Shown here piece after piece: positions 1 to 6,471 of a DNA stretch of 13,150 nt. A program made the position numbers and the translations under genes. Numbering within the stretch: position 1 is the stretch's first letter; each line of letters opens with the position of its first letter. The stretch comes from Gammaproteobacteria bacterium (GTDB taxonomy: Bacteria > Pseudomonadota > Gammaproteobacteria > Acidiferrobacterales > Acidiferrobacteraceae). Where the stretch lies: positions 1-13,150 of the forward strand of contig JAPTWT010000311.1 in the NCBI GenBank assembly GCA_028064935.1, in the 5' to 3' direction. A model generated the notes under the pieces. That model did no database searches, was not told the DNA's origin, and saw nothing but the letters and a program-made list of their open reading frames with translations.

Positions 1-69
1 TAGCGTCGAATCGCGGATGTCGAGCAGATCAACGGCGCGGGCATACACGAGCGATCTCTGCTGCAACGC

Positions 70-351
70 ATGTCGGGCGAAAACGCCGCCGCAGTCGCTA
101 TGGCGGTCCGCTCCATGCTGCGCGATGGCACGCTCGTCGAGCGCGAGCCGCAAACTTACTACCGCGCGCCAGAGCGGGCGCCTCAGCAGCGCAAGCTCGC
201 GCTCAGCTCGACTCCGCAGAAGCGCGGCGCGACAGGCGGCGCTGTCACAGAATGCGTGATGTGCGGTCAGTTCAAGCGAAAGGCGGCGGAGGAGGTGTGT
301 GCGGAGTGTAAGGGGGAGATGGATAGAATTTTTAGAGCGAGCGTTGCGTGA
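70..351 (+). CDS. Small zinc-ribbon phage protein, possible winged-helix N-terminus
   Basis: A 93-residue protein of unknown function. The C-terminal third carries two Cys pairs (CVMC and CAEC, about 11 residues apart), the pattern of a small zinc ribbon. The N-terminal part has an amphipathic helical look and ends in RDGTLVERE, which resembles the wing of a small winged helix, so DNA binding is a reasonable inference. Its stop overlaps the helicase start as GTGA (348-351), so the two are probably co-translated. The start is uncertain: no good Shine-Dalgarno precedes ATG 70, and the same frame reads sensibly back to an in-frame TAG at bases 1-3 with no ATG, GTG or TTG between. A CTG start at 58 or 61, or a gene broken near the window edge, is possible. 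I do not recognise the family. Confidence 0.55.
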   Translation: MSGENAAAVAMAVRSMLRDGTLVEREPQTYYRAPERAPQQRKLALSSTPQKRGATGGAVTECVMCGQFKRKAAEEVCAECKGEMDRIFRASVA

Positions 352-1721
352 TCTCCCTCCGCCCCTACCAGTCCGCCGGCATCGCGCAGATCCGCGAGGC
401 GTTCGGCGTGCTGCGAAAGCGAGCGCCGCTCTATGTGCTGCCGACCGGTGGGGGTAAGACTTTGACTTTTGCCACTATCGCGCACGGTGCGGCAGCGAAA
501 GGAAATCGCGTCTATATTCTCTCGCATCGCGTCGAATTGGTCGATCAGATTTCCGACGCATTAGATATCTCTGGCACACCGCACGGTTATATCGCGGCAG
601 GATATCCAAAATATAAACACGCCTGCATGATCGCGAGTGTTCCGACATTGCTGCGCCGACTCGACAAAGTCGCGCCGCCTGATTTAATCGTCGTTGACGA
701 GGCGCATCATAGCGTCTCGAGCACTTGGGCGCGCATATTGACGCACTGGCCGAATGCGAAGCTGCTCGGAGTGACCGCAACGCCGCTGCGCGCATCCGGC
801 GAAGGTCTTGGAAAGATTTTCGATCACCTCATAGTAGGCCCGTCAATAGCTGATTTGACAGCGCAGGGCTATTTGGCAGCCGCTAGAGTATTTGCGCCTC
901 CGACAGTCGATACAAGCGGATTACACACTCGCGCGGGGGATTTTGTCGCCAAGGAATCCGAAGCGCTTCTGGATACGCCGTCCGTCACCGGGGATGCTTT
1001 GTCACATTATCGAAAGCACGCCGACGGATTGCCGGCGCTCGCGTTTTGCGTCTCAGTGCGTCACGCAAAGCATCTTGCAGAGCAATTTCGGGCGGCTGGT
1101 TATCCAGCAATGGAATTAGACGGGGGGACAGCACGAGAAGTGCGTAGAGGAGCTGTGTCAGATTTTCGTGCTGGTCGCATCAAAGTTTTGACGAGCTGCG
1201 ACCTATTCTCTGAAGGATTCGATTGTCCCGGCGTGCATGTCGGCATCATGTTAAGACCGACACAATCTCTAGCACTGCATTGTCAACAGATCGGTCGCAT
1301 ATTGCGCCCATGCGAGGGCAAGACGCACGCCATTATATTGGATCACGCAGGGAATACGCAACGACATGGATTGCCCGATACGGCACGCGAATGGACGCTA
1401 GATGGAGAAGATCGAGCGCCAAAAAAGAAATCCATTTCCGTGAAAGTTTGCCCGGCGTGCTGGTCTGCGCTGCCGCCGACGCGCTCGCGTTGTGATCAAT
1501 GTGGGTTTGAGTTCGTTAGTAAGCCGCGCGAGATCGATGAACGCGAAGGTGAGCTTGCGGAGATTACGCCAGAAATGATTGCGAAGCGTCAGGAACGACG
1601 AGAGCAAGGAATGGCTCATTCACTAGAGGCTCTACGCGAAATCGCCAGACGCAAAGGCTACGCGCCTCAATGGGCAGATCACGTCTGGAATGCGAGACAA
1701 AAGAAGGCGCGAAGGGCATGA
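348..1721 (+). CDS. Superfamily 2 DEAH-box helicase with C-terminal zinc ribbon
   Basis: A 457-residue ATP-dependent DNA/RNA helicase of the SSL2/UvsW-like group common in phages. Visible motifs in order: Q-motif-like RPYQ (6-8), Walker A PTGGGKT (32-38), DEAH box (117-120), motif III TAT (143-145), the FSEGFDCP motif V region (287-294) and motif VI QQIGRILRP (313-321). A CxxC pair at 368/371 and another at 382/385 form a zinc ribbon, followed by a charged tail. All catalytic motifs are intact, so activity is expected. In phages such proteins remodel replication forks or recombination intermediates; the neighbouring VRR-NUC nuclease and primase fit a replication/recombination module. The GTG start at 348 overlaps the upstream stop (GTGA), and the TGA overlaps the next ATG (ATGA at 1718), implying translational coupling. 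The function is firm at family level; the substrate is inferred. Confidence 0.93.
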   Translation: MISLRPYQSAGIAQIREAFGVLRKRAPLYVLPTGGGKTLTFATIAHGAAAKGNRVYILSHRVELVDQISDALDISGTPHGYIAAGYPKYKHACMIASVPTLLRRLDKVAPPDLIVVDEAHHSVSSTWARILTHWPNAKLLGVTATPLRASGEGLGKIFDHLIVGPSIADLTAQGYLAAARVFAPPTVDTSGLHTRAGDFVAKESEALLDTPSVTGDALSHYRKHADGLPALAFCVSVRHAKHLAEQFRAAGYPAMELDGGTAREVRRGAVSDFRAGRIKVLTSCDLFSEGFDCPGVHVGIMLRPTQSLALHCQQIGRILRPCEGKTHAIILDHAGNTQRHGLPDTAREWTLDGEDRAPKKKSISVKVCPACWSALPPTRSRCDQCGFEFVSKPREIDEREGELAEITPEMIAKRQERREQGMAHSLEALREIARRKGYAPQWADHVWNARQKKARRA

Positions 1722-1861
1722 AGAAGTGGAGTACAAACGGCTCAATCGAGTCAGACACAAGATATCCGCGCTGGCTGAAATGTCTATGGCGATCACGCGC
1801 GCCTGATTGGCTGCGCACGTTGGTATGGATGCTATACAGGAGGTTGCGTGACAGAGTCTGA
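1718..1861 (+). CDS. Tiny basic Trp/Arg-rich hypothetical protein
   Basis: A 47-residue ORF beginning with an ATGA overlap on the helicase stop and ending 14 bases inside the VRR-NUC gene. A GAAGG element lies about 5-8 bases before the ATG, a usable ribosome binding site. The product is rich in Trp and Arg with a helical C-terminal half (LRTLVWMLYRRLRDRV), strongly basic. It contains no known domain. Its role may be partly translational: it carries ribosomes across the short gap to the VRR-NUC start. A longer version starting at 1670 inside the helicase is open but has less support. Confidence 0.45.
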   Translation: MKKWSTNGSIESDTRYPRWLKCLWRSRAPDWLRTLVWMLYRRLRDRV

Positions 1862-2210
1862 ATTACTCGCCGCCATCCAACTCGCGCATAGCCGCGGACC
1901 GAACAGACTTTTCAGATTCAACGCTGGACTCGCGTGGGCAGGCAAAGTCGTCGAGCGAACGCCGAGACGGCTAATATTGCTGGACCCGTTCCCGGTCAAA
2001 CTCGGCCCCCCTGGAATGGCGGACCTCGTCGGATGGGCGAAAGACGGTCGATTCGCTGCGATTGAGGGAAAAATCGGGGGACGCAAACCAACCGACGAGC
2101 AAGTTGCGTTCATAGAGCTGGTGCGCCGATCTGGTGGCCTAGCCGGGGTGGCGAGAAGCGTAGAGGACGCCGGAGAAATCCTGACTGGCTCAATTGTCAC
2201 TTTGGCTTGA
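1848..2210 (+). CDS. VRR-NUC domain nuclease
   Basis: A 120-residue stand-alone VRR-NUC protein, a PD-(D/E)XK superfamily nuclease often found beside phage helicases and primases and thought to act on branched or recombination DNA. The core is visible: an N-terminal helix with Glu, the FRFNAG segment, then GPPGMADLVG with the catalytic Asp (about residue 59), the central ExK strand AIEGKIGG (Glu about 73, Lys about 75), the helix PTDEQVAFIELVRRSGG and the terminal AGVARSVEDA that closes the family. The start is GTG at 1848 preceded by AGGAGG (1838-1843), a strong but closely spaced ribosome binding site that decides this start. The end of the gene overlaps the -35 element of a candidate promoter. 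Family assignment is confident; the exact substrate is unknown. Confidence 0.88.
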   Translation: MTESELLAAIQLAHSRGPNRLFRFNAGLAWAGKVVERTPRRLILLDPFPVKLGPPGMADLVGWAKDGRFAAIEGKIGGRKPTDEQVAFIELVRRSGGLAGVARSVEDAGEILTGSIVTLA

Positions 2211-2234
2211 CGATCACTATCGCTGGCGTATAGT
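2207..2234 (+). promoter_or_regulatory. Candidate sigma70-type promoter
   Basis: A TTGACG hexamer (2207-2212) and TATAGT (2229-2234) are separated by 16 bases, each one mismatch from consensus. The -35 box overlaps the VRR-NUC stop codon. Transcription would begin near 2241-2243 and read the leader RNA and the 2366-5490 genes. It is the best promoter I see in the window, but this is pattern only. Confidence 0.55.
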
Positions 2235-2250
2235 CGAAAATTAGCGACTA
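2216..2250. promoter_or_regulatory. Two overlapping dyads at the promoter (candidate operators)
   Basis: ACTAT (2216-2220) and ATAGT (2230-2234) form one dyad inside the spacer and -10 box, with CGC/GCG nested between. TAGTCG (2231-2236) and CGACTA (2245-2250) form a second dyad, separated by 8 bases, over the -10 box and start point. Such placement is typical of repressor operators. No repressor gene is in the window, so the binding protein is unknown. Confidence 0.35.
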
Positions 2251-2365
2251 GGCGCGGACGACTGGGCTGATCCCCCGGAATGACTCCGAGCTGAATTTCA
2301 CTTTTTACCTCTCGGTGGATAGTCCGCGCTTTCTTGAGAGGATGAATGCGAGAGGTAATAAAAAC
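2250..2365 (+). promoter_or_regulatory. Structured leader RNA with a ribosome-binding-site sequestering alternative fold
   Basis: The about 280-base gap after the VRR-NUC gene holds no long gene. Just downstream of the expected transcription start, 2250-2259 pairs with 2322-2331 (10 pairs, one G-U). Inside it, CTGGG 2262-2266 pairs with CCCGG 2274-2278 and CCGAG 2286-2290 with CTCGG 2311-2315, giving a three-way-junction shape. Alternatively 2306-2314 (TACCTCTCG) pairs perfectly with 2349-2357 (CGAGAGGTA), hiding the GAGAGG ribosome binding site ahead of GTG 2366. The two folds exclude each other, as in translational riboswitches or protein-bound leaders. I do not recognise a known riboswitch class. 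Confidence 0.45.
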
Positions 2366-2494
2366 GTGTCTCGACCTATCCGTTCGCGTAACGCATTTAA
2401 ACGCTGGCTTATTCGTTATCTAGGGTTGCGTACACACGCAACTTTCAAAGAAATACAAGAAGCGCTCCTTCGCAGGCTGGAGGGGCATCGATGA
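2366..2494 (+). CDS. Tiny basic ORF translationally coupled to the downstream gene
   Basis: A 42-residue ORF starting at GTG 2366, with GAGAGG at 2350-2355 ten bases upstream. It ends in TGA that overlaps the next gene's ATG (CGATGA, 2490-2494). An in-frame ATG at 2342 would give 50 residues, but there the GAGAGG abuts the start codon with no spacer. The product is strongly basic, with a core reading RNAFKRWLIRYLGLRTHATF and then an amphipathic helix, IQEALLRRLEGHR. I know no matching family. It may be a genuine small protein or a leader ORF that passes the regulatory state of the upstream RNA on to the nuclease-like gene at 2491. Codon use is less GC-rich than in the structural genes. Confidence 0.45.
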   Translation: MSRPIRSRNAFKRWLIRYLGLRTHATFKEIQEALLRRLEGHR

Positions 2495-3102
2495 AAGCGA
2501 TCGAAACTCTATTTCAGGGGTACAGATTTCGGAGTCGCCTAGAGGCACGATGGGCTACCTTTTTTGACGCCTTGGAATTGCCATGGAACTACGAGTCAGA
2601 GGGATATCAATTGGAAAATGGCCAATTGTATTTGCCTGACTTTAATATAGATCTAACGAGCCAACACACCGCATGGTATGAAGTGCGGCCGCGCGGAAGT
2701 TTGCCGGATGGAAAATTTTCCGCATTCCAATCTGAATGCCAGTGTGCGACGTTTCTTGCCGGAGATCCCGTTGATGTTTTTTCTGAGTGGTTCGACTCAG
2801 AATTTTTGCATGGTGCCTCAAAGGTTCTGTCTGTATGTCCGAGATGTTGCCACATTGCCGAACACGCCATAGCTCACACTGAGCATTTCGTCGAAATAGA
2901 TTGTTGGCCGTGTGACATCGATACTCCGACTGGCGGCGACAATCCTCCAGAAAAAGGGAGATTGTGTAATGTCACTCCGCATAAAGGAACCTTACGGTTA
3001 ACTTACGGCGCGTGCGCTCAATGGTTGGCAGCCGTGACGTCTGCCGCTTACGCAGCAAGAGGAGCTCGATTCGAGTACGGTGAATGCGGCGTTAGGAAAT
3101 AA
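2491..3102 (+). CDS. Probable PD-(D/E)XK-like phage protein
   Basis: A 203-residue protein of a type common in phages and actinobacteria whose N-terminal third resembles a restriction-endonuclease fold: FRSRLEARWATFFDAL (13-28, Glu 18), the WNYESEGY strand, YLPDF (47-51, Asp 50) and WYEVRPRG (62-69, Glu 64). In a classical active site the last strand is ExK; here it is EVR, so Lys is replaced by Arg 66 and activity is uncertain. The C-terminal half is Cys/His-rich (CPRCCH, then CWPC), suggesting zinc binding. GGAGGGG at 2479-2485 is a strong ribosome binding site for ATG 2491, which also overlaps the tiny upstream ORF. Position between VRR-NUC and primase genes fits DNA processing. Fold assignment is by motif from memory; function is inferred. 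Confidence 0.6.
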   Translation: MKAIETLFQGYRFRSRLEARWATFFDALELPWNYESEGYQLENGQLYLPDFNIDLTSQHTAWYEVRPRGSLPDGKFSAFQSECQCATFLAGDPVDVFSEWFDSEFLHGASKVLSVCPRCCHIAEHAIAHTEHFVEIDCWPCDIDTPTGGDNPPEKGRLCNVTPHKGTLRLTYGACAQWLAAVTSAAYAARGARFEYGECGVRK

Positions 3103-3108
3103 AGCGCC

Positions 3109-5490
3109 ATGAAAAATTCACCTGTCGATTTTATTGGTCTCGCTGCCGCTCTTTTGGCGCAAGCTGAAGTTTTGGTTCCTGAATGGCTTCCCGGAGGGAA
3201 GCGCCAAGGTCGCGAATGGGTTTGCGCCGACACAAATGGAGGGCGCGGCCGATCTTTCAGCGTTAATCTCGAATCCGGCGCATTCGCTGACTTCGCCAGC
3301 GACATTAAGGGCGGCGATTTGGTCGCGCTGTATGCGGCAATTCACGGCCTTTCTCAGACAAATGCCGCACTCGAATTGGCAGACAAGATCGGGCACCAGA
3401 CCTCGAATTATTCTTCTCGCCCGCACTCCACGAATGGCCTCCATGCGAATGGCGAGAGTCCCCTTTCTCCTGCCGCCGAGCAATCCCCGGAGTCCGTCGC
3501 TCTGCCTGAGCCATTGGGCATGCAGTCGCGCTGGTGTTATTACCCGGCGACTGAGGGTGGTCCCGTTTTGGTGGTCTGTCGCCTACGCGATCCAGAGAAA
3601 GGCAAAACCTACCGCCAGTACACTTGGCGCGACGGAAAATGGGTTGCGAAATCGCTCGGCGTAAGCAGACCCCTTTATCGCTTGCGAGAGCTGCTAAGCG
3701 CCCCGAATGCGCCCGTTTTGCTTGTTGAGGGCGAGAAGTGCGCGGACGCTGCGATCGCTGCGCTTCCGCCATCCTGGTGCGTTACGACGTGGTCTCAAGG
3801 GTCAAACGCAGTCAAGAATACCGATTTCTCGCCGCTGTATGGACGTGCCGTCACAATCTGGCCAGATGCGGATGAGCCTGGACGCAAGGCGGCCGCGCAA
3901 ATTGCAGCGCAGCTCCTATCGCACAAAACGCAAGTTTCAGTGATTCCGACTGAAAATTTCCCTAATGGATGGGATTGCGCTGATGCGGATCACGATCAAG
4001 TCGCACACACAATTGCGACCGCTCGGACCATTGAGCGCGAAGTCGTCTCAGATCGATTGGACACTCCGCCTATTGAAGCTTATGCCGACGAACCCGGCGC
4101 TACTGAAATCGGACTTTCTGACGATGAATTGGCGCTTCGATTTACAGCGCGCTATAAGGGAAAATTGCGTTACGTTGCGGCGTGGGACCGTTGGTTAATC
4201 TGGGACGGGAAACGGTGGATGCATGACGAGAAACGCAGTGTATTTGATCTCGCACGAGGAATCTGCCGCGAAGTACTGACGGAACATCTTGCGATGCCTC
4301 TCACGGACTCACAACGGAATGGTTTACGAAAGCGGCTCGGAGACGCGCGCACCATATACAACGTGACAAAACTGGCGGGATCTGATCCACATCATGCCGT
4401 GTCGGTCAAAGAATTGGACGCAGACCCGTGGATGCTGAATACGCCGGCCGGCATCTTGGATTTGCGCACTGGCGCTGTTTCGCCTCATGATCCGAATGCG
4501 TTGCATACTAAAATCACGGCTGCCGCACCTTGCGGCGACTGCCCCACCTTCCGGCGTGTACTCGAGGAAGCGCTTCCGTCAGCCGATATTCGTGAATATG
4601 TTCGTAGAGTTTTCGGCTACGGAATGACGGGATCATCGCGCGACCACGCTCTTTCGTTCTGGTGGGGCGGCGGCCGCAACGGGAAAGGCACCCTAGCGCA
4701 CGCCTTTCGTCGAGCGCTAGGGGACTACGGATTGGAGGTTGGCGCTGAGCTTTTCATGGAATCCCATCACGAACGTCATCCAACCGAAATCGCCGTATTG
4801 AGAGGCGCAAGATTCGTGGTTGCATCCGAAATAGATACTGGGCGCCGGTGGAATGAGGCACGTCTGAAACGGCTCACTGGTGGCGATCCAATCAGCGCCA
4901 GATACATCGGAAAAGATCTTTTTGAATTTGAGCCCACTCACACTCTTCTCATCATCGGAAATACAAAGCCCGGATTACGCTCGGTTGATGAGGCCATGCG
5001 GGCCAGAATGCAGCTTGTGGAATTTGGCGTCACGATCGATGCCTCGAAGCGTGACACCGAGCTGCCAGAAAAGCTCGAGTCCGAGTTCGGAGGAATTTTG
5101 GCGTGGGCGATGGTCGGATGCCAGGCTTGGCAGAAGATTGGTCTCAAGCCGCCGCAAGAGGTGCTCGCCGCGACCTCGGCATATCTAGATGCGGAAGATT
5201 CCGTATCCGAATGGATCGAAGATTGTTGCGTACGATCCGGGTTTGTCACTTTATCGACTGCCCATAGGTCGTACCGCGAATGGTGCGAGAGAAATGCCGC
5301 GCCGTCGCTTGGGCGCAACGCCTTTGCCGATCAATTGGTATGCCACGGCGTTCTACGAAAAGAGCGTAAAAACGGAAAATTAGACGGATTTGATGGTATC
5401 TCCGTCAAAATTAACGCCCCGTCAATGGACCCGTCAGATGAGTACTACGACCGAATGTTGCGTGACCGCGACGGCCGATATGCTCAGTAG
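3109..5490 (+). CDS. Bifunctional primase-helicase (Toprim-like, D5/SF3 helicase)
   Basis: A 793-residue phage replication protein. The N-terminal about 90 residues (REWVCADTNGG through DFASDIKGGDLVALY) look like the substrate-binding part seen ahead of phage Toprim-like domains. The Toprim-like core has VLLVEGEK (203-210) and WPDADEPGRK (251-260), supplying the acidic metal ligands. A linker near 310-340 leads to the D5_N-type domain (about 340-500), then the SF3 helicase: Walker A WGGGRNGKGT (519-528), Walker B-like FVVASEID (569-576), sensor LLIIGNTKP (613-621) and RARMQLVEF (631-639) with the arginine-finger region. All helicase motifs appear intact. It would prime and unwind DNA at the phage fork. 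The start ATG 3109 has a weak AGGA about 12 bases upstream. It is the last replication gene before a non-coding gap. Confidence 0.92.
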   Translation: MKNSPVDFIGLAAALLAQAEVLVPEWLPGGKRQGREWVCADTNGGRGRSFSVNLESGAFADFASDIKGGDLVALYAAIHGLSQTNAALELADKIGHQTSNYSSRPHSTNGLHANGESPLSPAAEQSPESVALPEPLGMQSRWCYYPATEGGPVLVVCRLRDPEKGKTYRQYTWRDGKWVAKSLGVSRPLYRLRELLSAPNAPVLLVEGEKCADAAIAALPPSWCVTTWSQGSNAVKNTDFSPLYGRAVTIWPDADEPGRKAAAQIAAQLLSHKTQVSVIPTENFPNGWDCADADHDQVAHTIATARTIEREVVSDRLDTPPIEAYADEPGATEIGLSDDELALRFTARYKGKLRYVAAWDRWLIWDGKRWMHDEKRSVFDLARGICREVLTEHLAMPLTDSQRNGLRKRLGDARTIYNVTKLAGSDPHHAVSVKELDADPWMLNTPAGILDLRTGAVSPHDPNALHTKITAAAPCGDCPTFRRVLEEALPSADIREYVRRVFGYGMTGSSRDHALSFWWGGGRNGKGTLAHAFRRALGDYGLEVGAELFMESHHERHPTEIAVLRGARFVVASEIDTGRRWNEARLKRLTGGDPISARYIGKDLFEFEPTHTLLIIGNTKPGLRSVDEAMRARMQLVEFGVTIDASKRDTELPEKLESEFGGILAWAMVGCQAWQKIGLKPPQEVLAATSAYLDAEDSVSEWIEDCCVRSGFVTLSTAHRSYREWCERNAAPSLGRNAFADQLVCHGVLRKERKNGKLDGFDGISVKINAPSMDPSDEYYDRMLRDRDGRYAQ

Positions 5491-5510
5491 TTATAACGAG
5501 GATCTTTCTT

Positions 5511-5573
5511 ATGCCCGGACTTTTCGGACTTCTAGACCAGAACGCCGTATCACGCGCGCGCGTACGCATGTAA
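5511..5573 (+). CDS. 20-codon leader peptide ORF
   Basis: ATG 5511 is preceded by ACGAGG (5496-5501) with a 9-base gap, an excellent ribosome binding arrangement, yet the ORF encodes only 20 residues (MPGLFGLLDQNAVSRARVRM). Codons 2-7 lie within the left arm of the 17-bp inverted repeat, so ribosomes translating it would block that hairpin. That layout suggests a leader peptide with a cis-regulatory role rather than a functional protein. It could also be a chance ORF; size prevents a firm call. Confidence 0.3.
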   Translation: MPGLFGLLDQNAVSRARVRM

Positions 5574-5606
5574 CGGACCTTTAGGGTGAAAGTCCAAAAA
5601 GTCCGG
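5515..5606. repeat. 17-bp near-perfect inverted repeat
   Basis: CCGGACTTTTCGGACTT (5515-5531) is the reverse complement of AAGTCCAAAAAGTCCGG (5590-5606) except for one base (C5525 against A5596). Each arm contains two copies of the (C)GGACTT half-motif spaced 9 bases, and a further related copy, GGACCTTT, lies at 5575-5582 facing AAAGTCC (5589-5595), allowing an alternative smaller hairpin. Loop length is 58 bases. Confidence 0.7.
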
Positions 5607-5630
5607 ATGCCCGATCTCCTCGCACTCCCC

Positions 5631-5748
5631 GTCTCCCTTCGGCCACCCACTCGCTCTGAGGTACCCCCTCAACCCAATCTCCGCTCCTGCGCGATCCTGC
5701 GCGGCTACAGCCCTATCGGCGCTTGCCACTGAGTCTCCCTTCGGCTAC
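5631..5748. repeat. Two-copy 16-base direct repeat
   Basis: GTCTCCCTTCGGCCAC (5631-5646) recurs as GTCTCCCTTCGGCTAC (5733-5748), one difference, 102 bases apart. The second copy lies just before the membrane-protein start. The CTTCGG core could form a tight UUCG loop in RNA but the flanking stem is poor. Function unknown. Confidence 0.5.
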
Positions 5749-5759
5749 GCTTGCTGCCC

Positions 5760-5972
5760 ATGCGCCGAACAATAACCATCGAACGCACGTCGAAGTCCAT
5801 CAAGGCATGGATTCTCATCGCCGAACTCGGCATGCTGTGGTGCGCCATCGCGTTCGTGGACGACTTGGCGCACCAGGACCCCAAAGGCGCGGCGCACTGG
5901 CTCATCGGCGGCCTCGCATTCCTCGGCCTGCGCTGGCTCGTCGGTATTGCTCGCTGGTGGGAGAATGGGTGA
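5760..5972 (+). CDS. Small two-helix membrane protein
   Basis: A 70-residue protein starting MRRTITIERTSKSIKAW. Two hydrophobic segments, about residues 17-37 (ILIAELGMLWCAIAFVDDLA) and 47-66 (WLIGGLAFLGLRWLVGIAR), each long enough to cross a membrane, are joined by a short polar loop (HQDPKGAAH). The first residues are positively charged, favouring a cytoplasmic N-terminus. It lies directly ahead of the terminase genes, ending one base before the TerS start. Small inner-membrane proteins in this position may be holin-like or lysis-related, but nothing diagnostic is seen and no endolysin is nearby. TTG at 5751 is a possible earlier start; neither start has a clear ribosome binding site. Confidence 0.6.
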   Translation: MRRTITIERTSKSIKAWILIAELGMLWCAIAFVDDLAHQDPKGAAHWLIGGLAFLGLRWLVGIARWWENG

Positions 5973-5973
5973 G

Positions 5974-6471
5974 ATGGGAGGCCCCGGTTCAGGACCATCG
6001 TCCAGCTTTAGCCAAGAGGCGGCAGACGAGATTTGCAATGCCATCGCCGACGGCGTTCCCCTCAGACAGTATTGCCGCCGTCCAGGCTCTCCGGCGTGGC
6101 GCACGGTGTACCATTGGCTGGAGGAACGAGATGATTTTGCGGCACGCTTCGCGAAAGCGAGGCGCCTAGGTTTCGATGCGATTGCCGAAGATACGATGGA
6201 GATCGGCGACACACCAGAAGTCGGCGAGATCATCACTAAAAGCGAAAAAGACGGTACCACTATCCGCCGCGAAGATATGGTTGCGCATCGAAAATTACGC
6301 GTATGGACGCGGCTGCAGCTGCTCGCAAAATGGGATCCTCGGCGGTACGGCGACCTCAAGCAAGTAGAACTTTCCGGCCCCGACGGTGCGCCGCTCACCA
6401 CGGTCAGTCTCAATACGACCGATCCGGCTGAGGCGAGCCGCATATACCAAACACTGTTGTCTGGAAAATGA
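5974..6471 (+). CDS. Terminase small subunit
   Basis: A 165-residue TerS, the DNA-recognition subunit of the packaging motor. The N-terminal GGPGSGP start is common in this family; FSQEAADEICNAIADG and PLRQYCRRPGSPAWRTVYHWLEE (about residues 10-50) form the helix-turn-helix that binds packaging-site DNA. The helical segment DDFAARFAKARRLGFDAIAEDTMEIGDTPE is the usual oligomerisation part. The C-terminus probably contacts TerL. ATG 5974 is chosen because GGTGGGAG (5956-5963) sits ten bases upstream; ATG 5965 would be only one base from that element. The stop overlaps the TerL start (ATGA). Family assignment is confident from sequence pattern and position. Confidence 0.88.
   Translation: MGGPGSGPSSSFSQEAADEICNAIADGVPLRQYCRRPGSPAWRTVYHWLEERDDFAARFAKARRLGFDAIAEDTMEIGDTPEVGEIITKSEKDGTTIRREDMVAHRKLRVWTRLQLLAKWDPRRYGDLKQVELSGPDGAPLTTVSLNTTDPAEASRIYQTLLSGK

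Larger units (their letters stand above)
5491..5759. other. Gap between replication and packaging modules
   Basis: About 270 bases without a convincing gene. It holds a 20-codon leader ORF (5511-5573), a long inverted repeat (5515-5606), then a strongly pyrimidine-rich, C-biased top strand (about 5607-5759) carrying a 16-base direct repeat. A 41-codon ORF at 5607-5732 is open but lacks a ribosome binding site. There is no T-run after the inverted repeat, so it is not a classic intrinsic terminator. A transcription attenuator, regulatory RNA or replication-initiation element are all possible. Confidence 0.4.

Noticed and set aside
1..3. Possible amber (TAG) recoding, given TAG ahead of a coding-like frame
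   Set aside because: TAG ends the primase, portal and 12468-12707 genes at sensible points with genes starting right after, so TAG acts as a normal stop here.
5590..5625. Intrinsic terminator after the primase gene
   Set aside because: The inverted repeat has a 58-base loop and is not followed by a T-run on the plus strand.
5607..5732. 41-codon Pro/Leu-rich ORF in the C-rich tract
   Set aside because: No ribosome binding site, biased composition explained by the pyrimidine-rich strand, no domain. Noted within the gap entry only.
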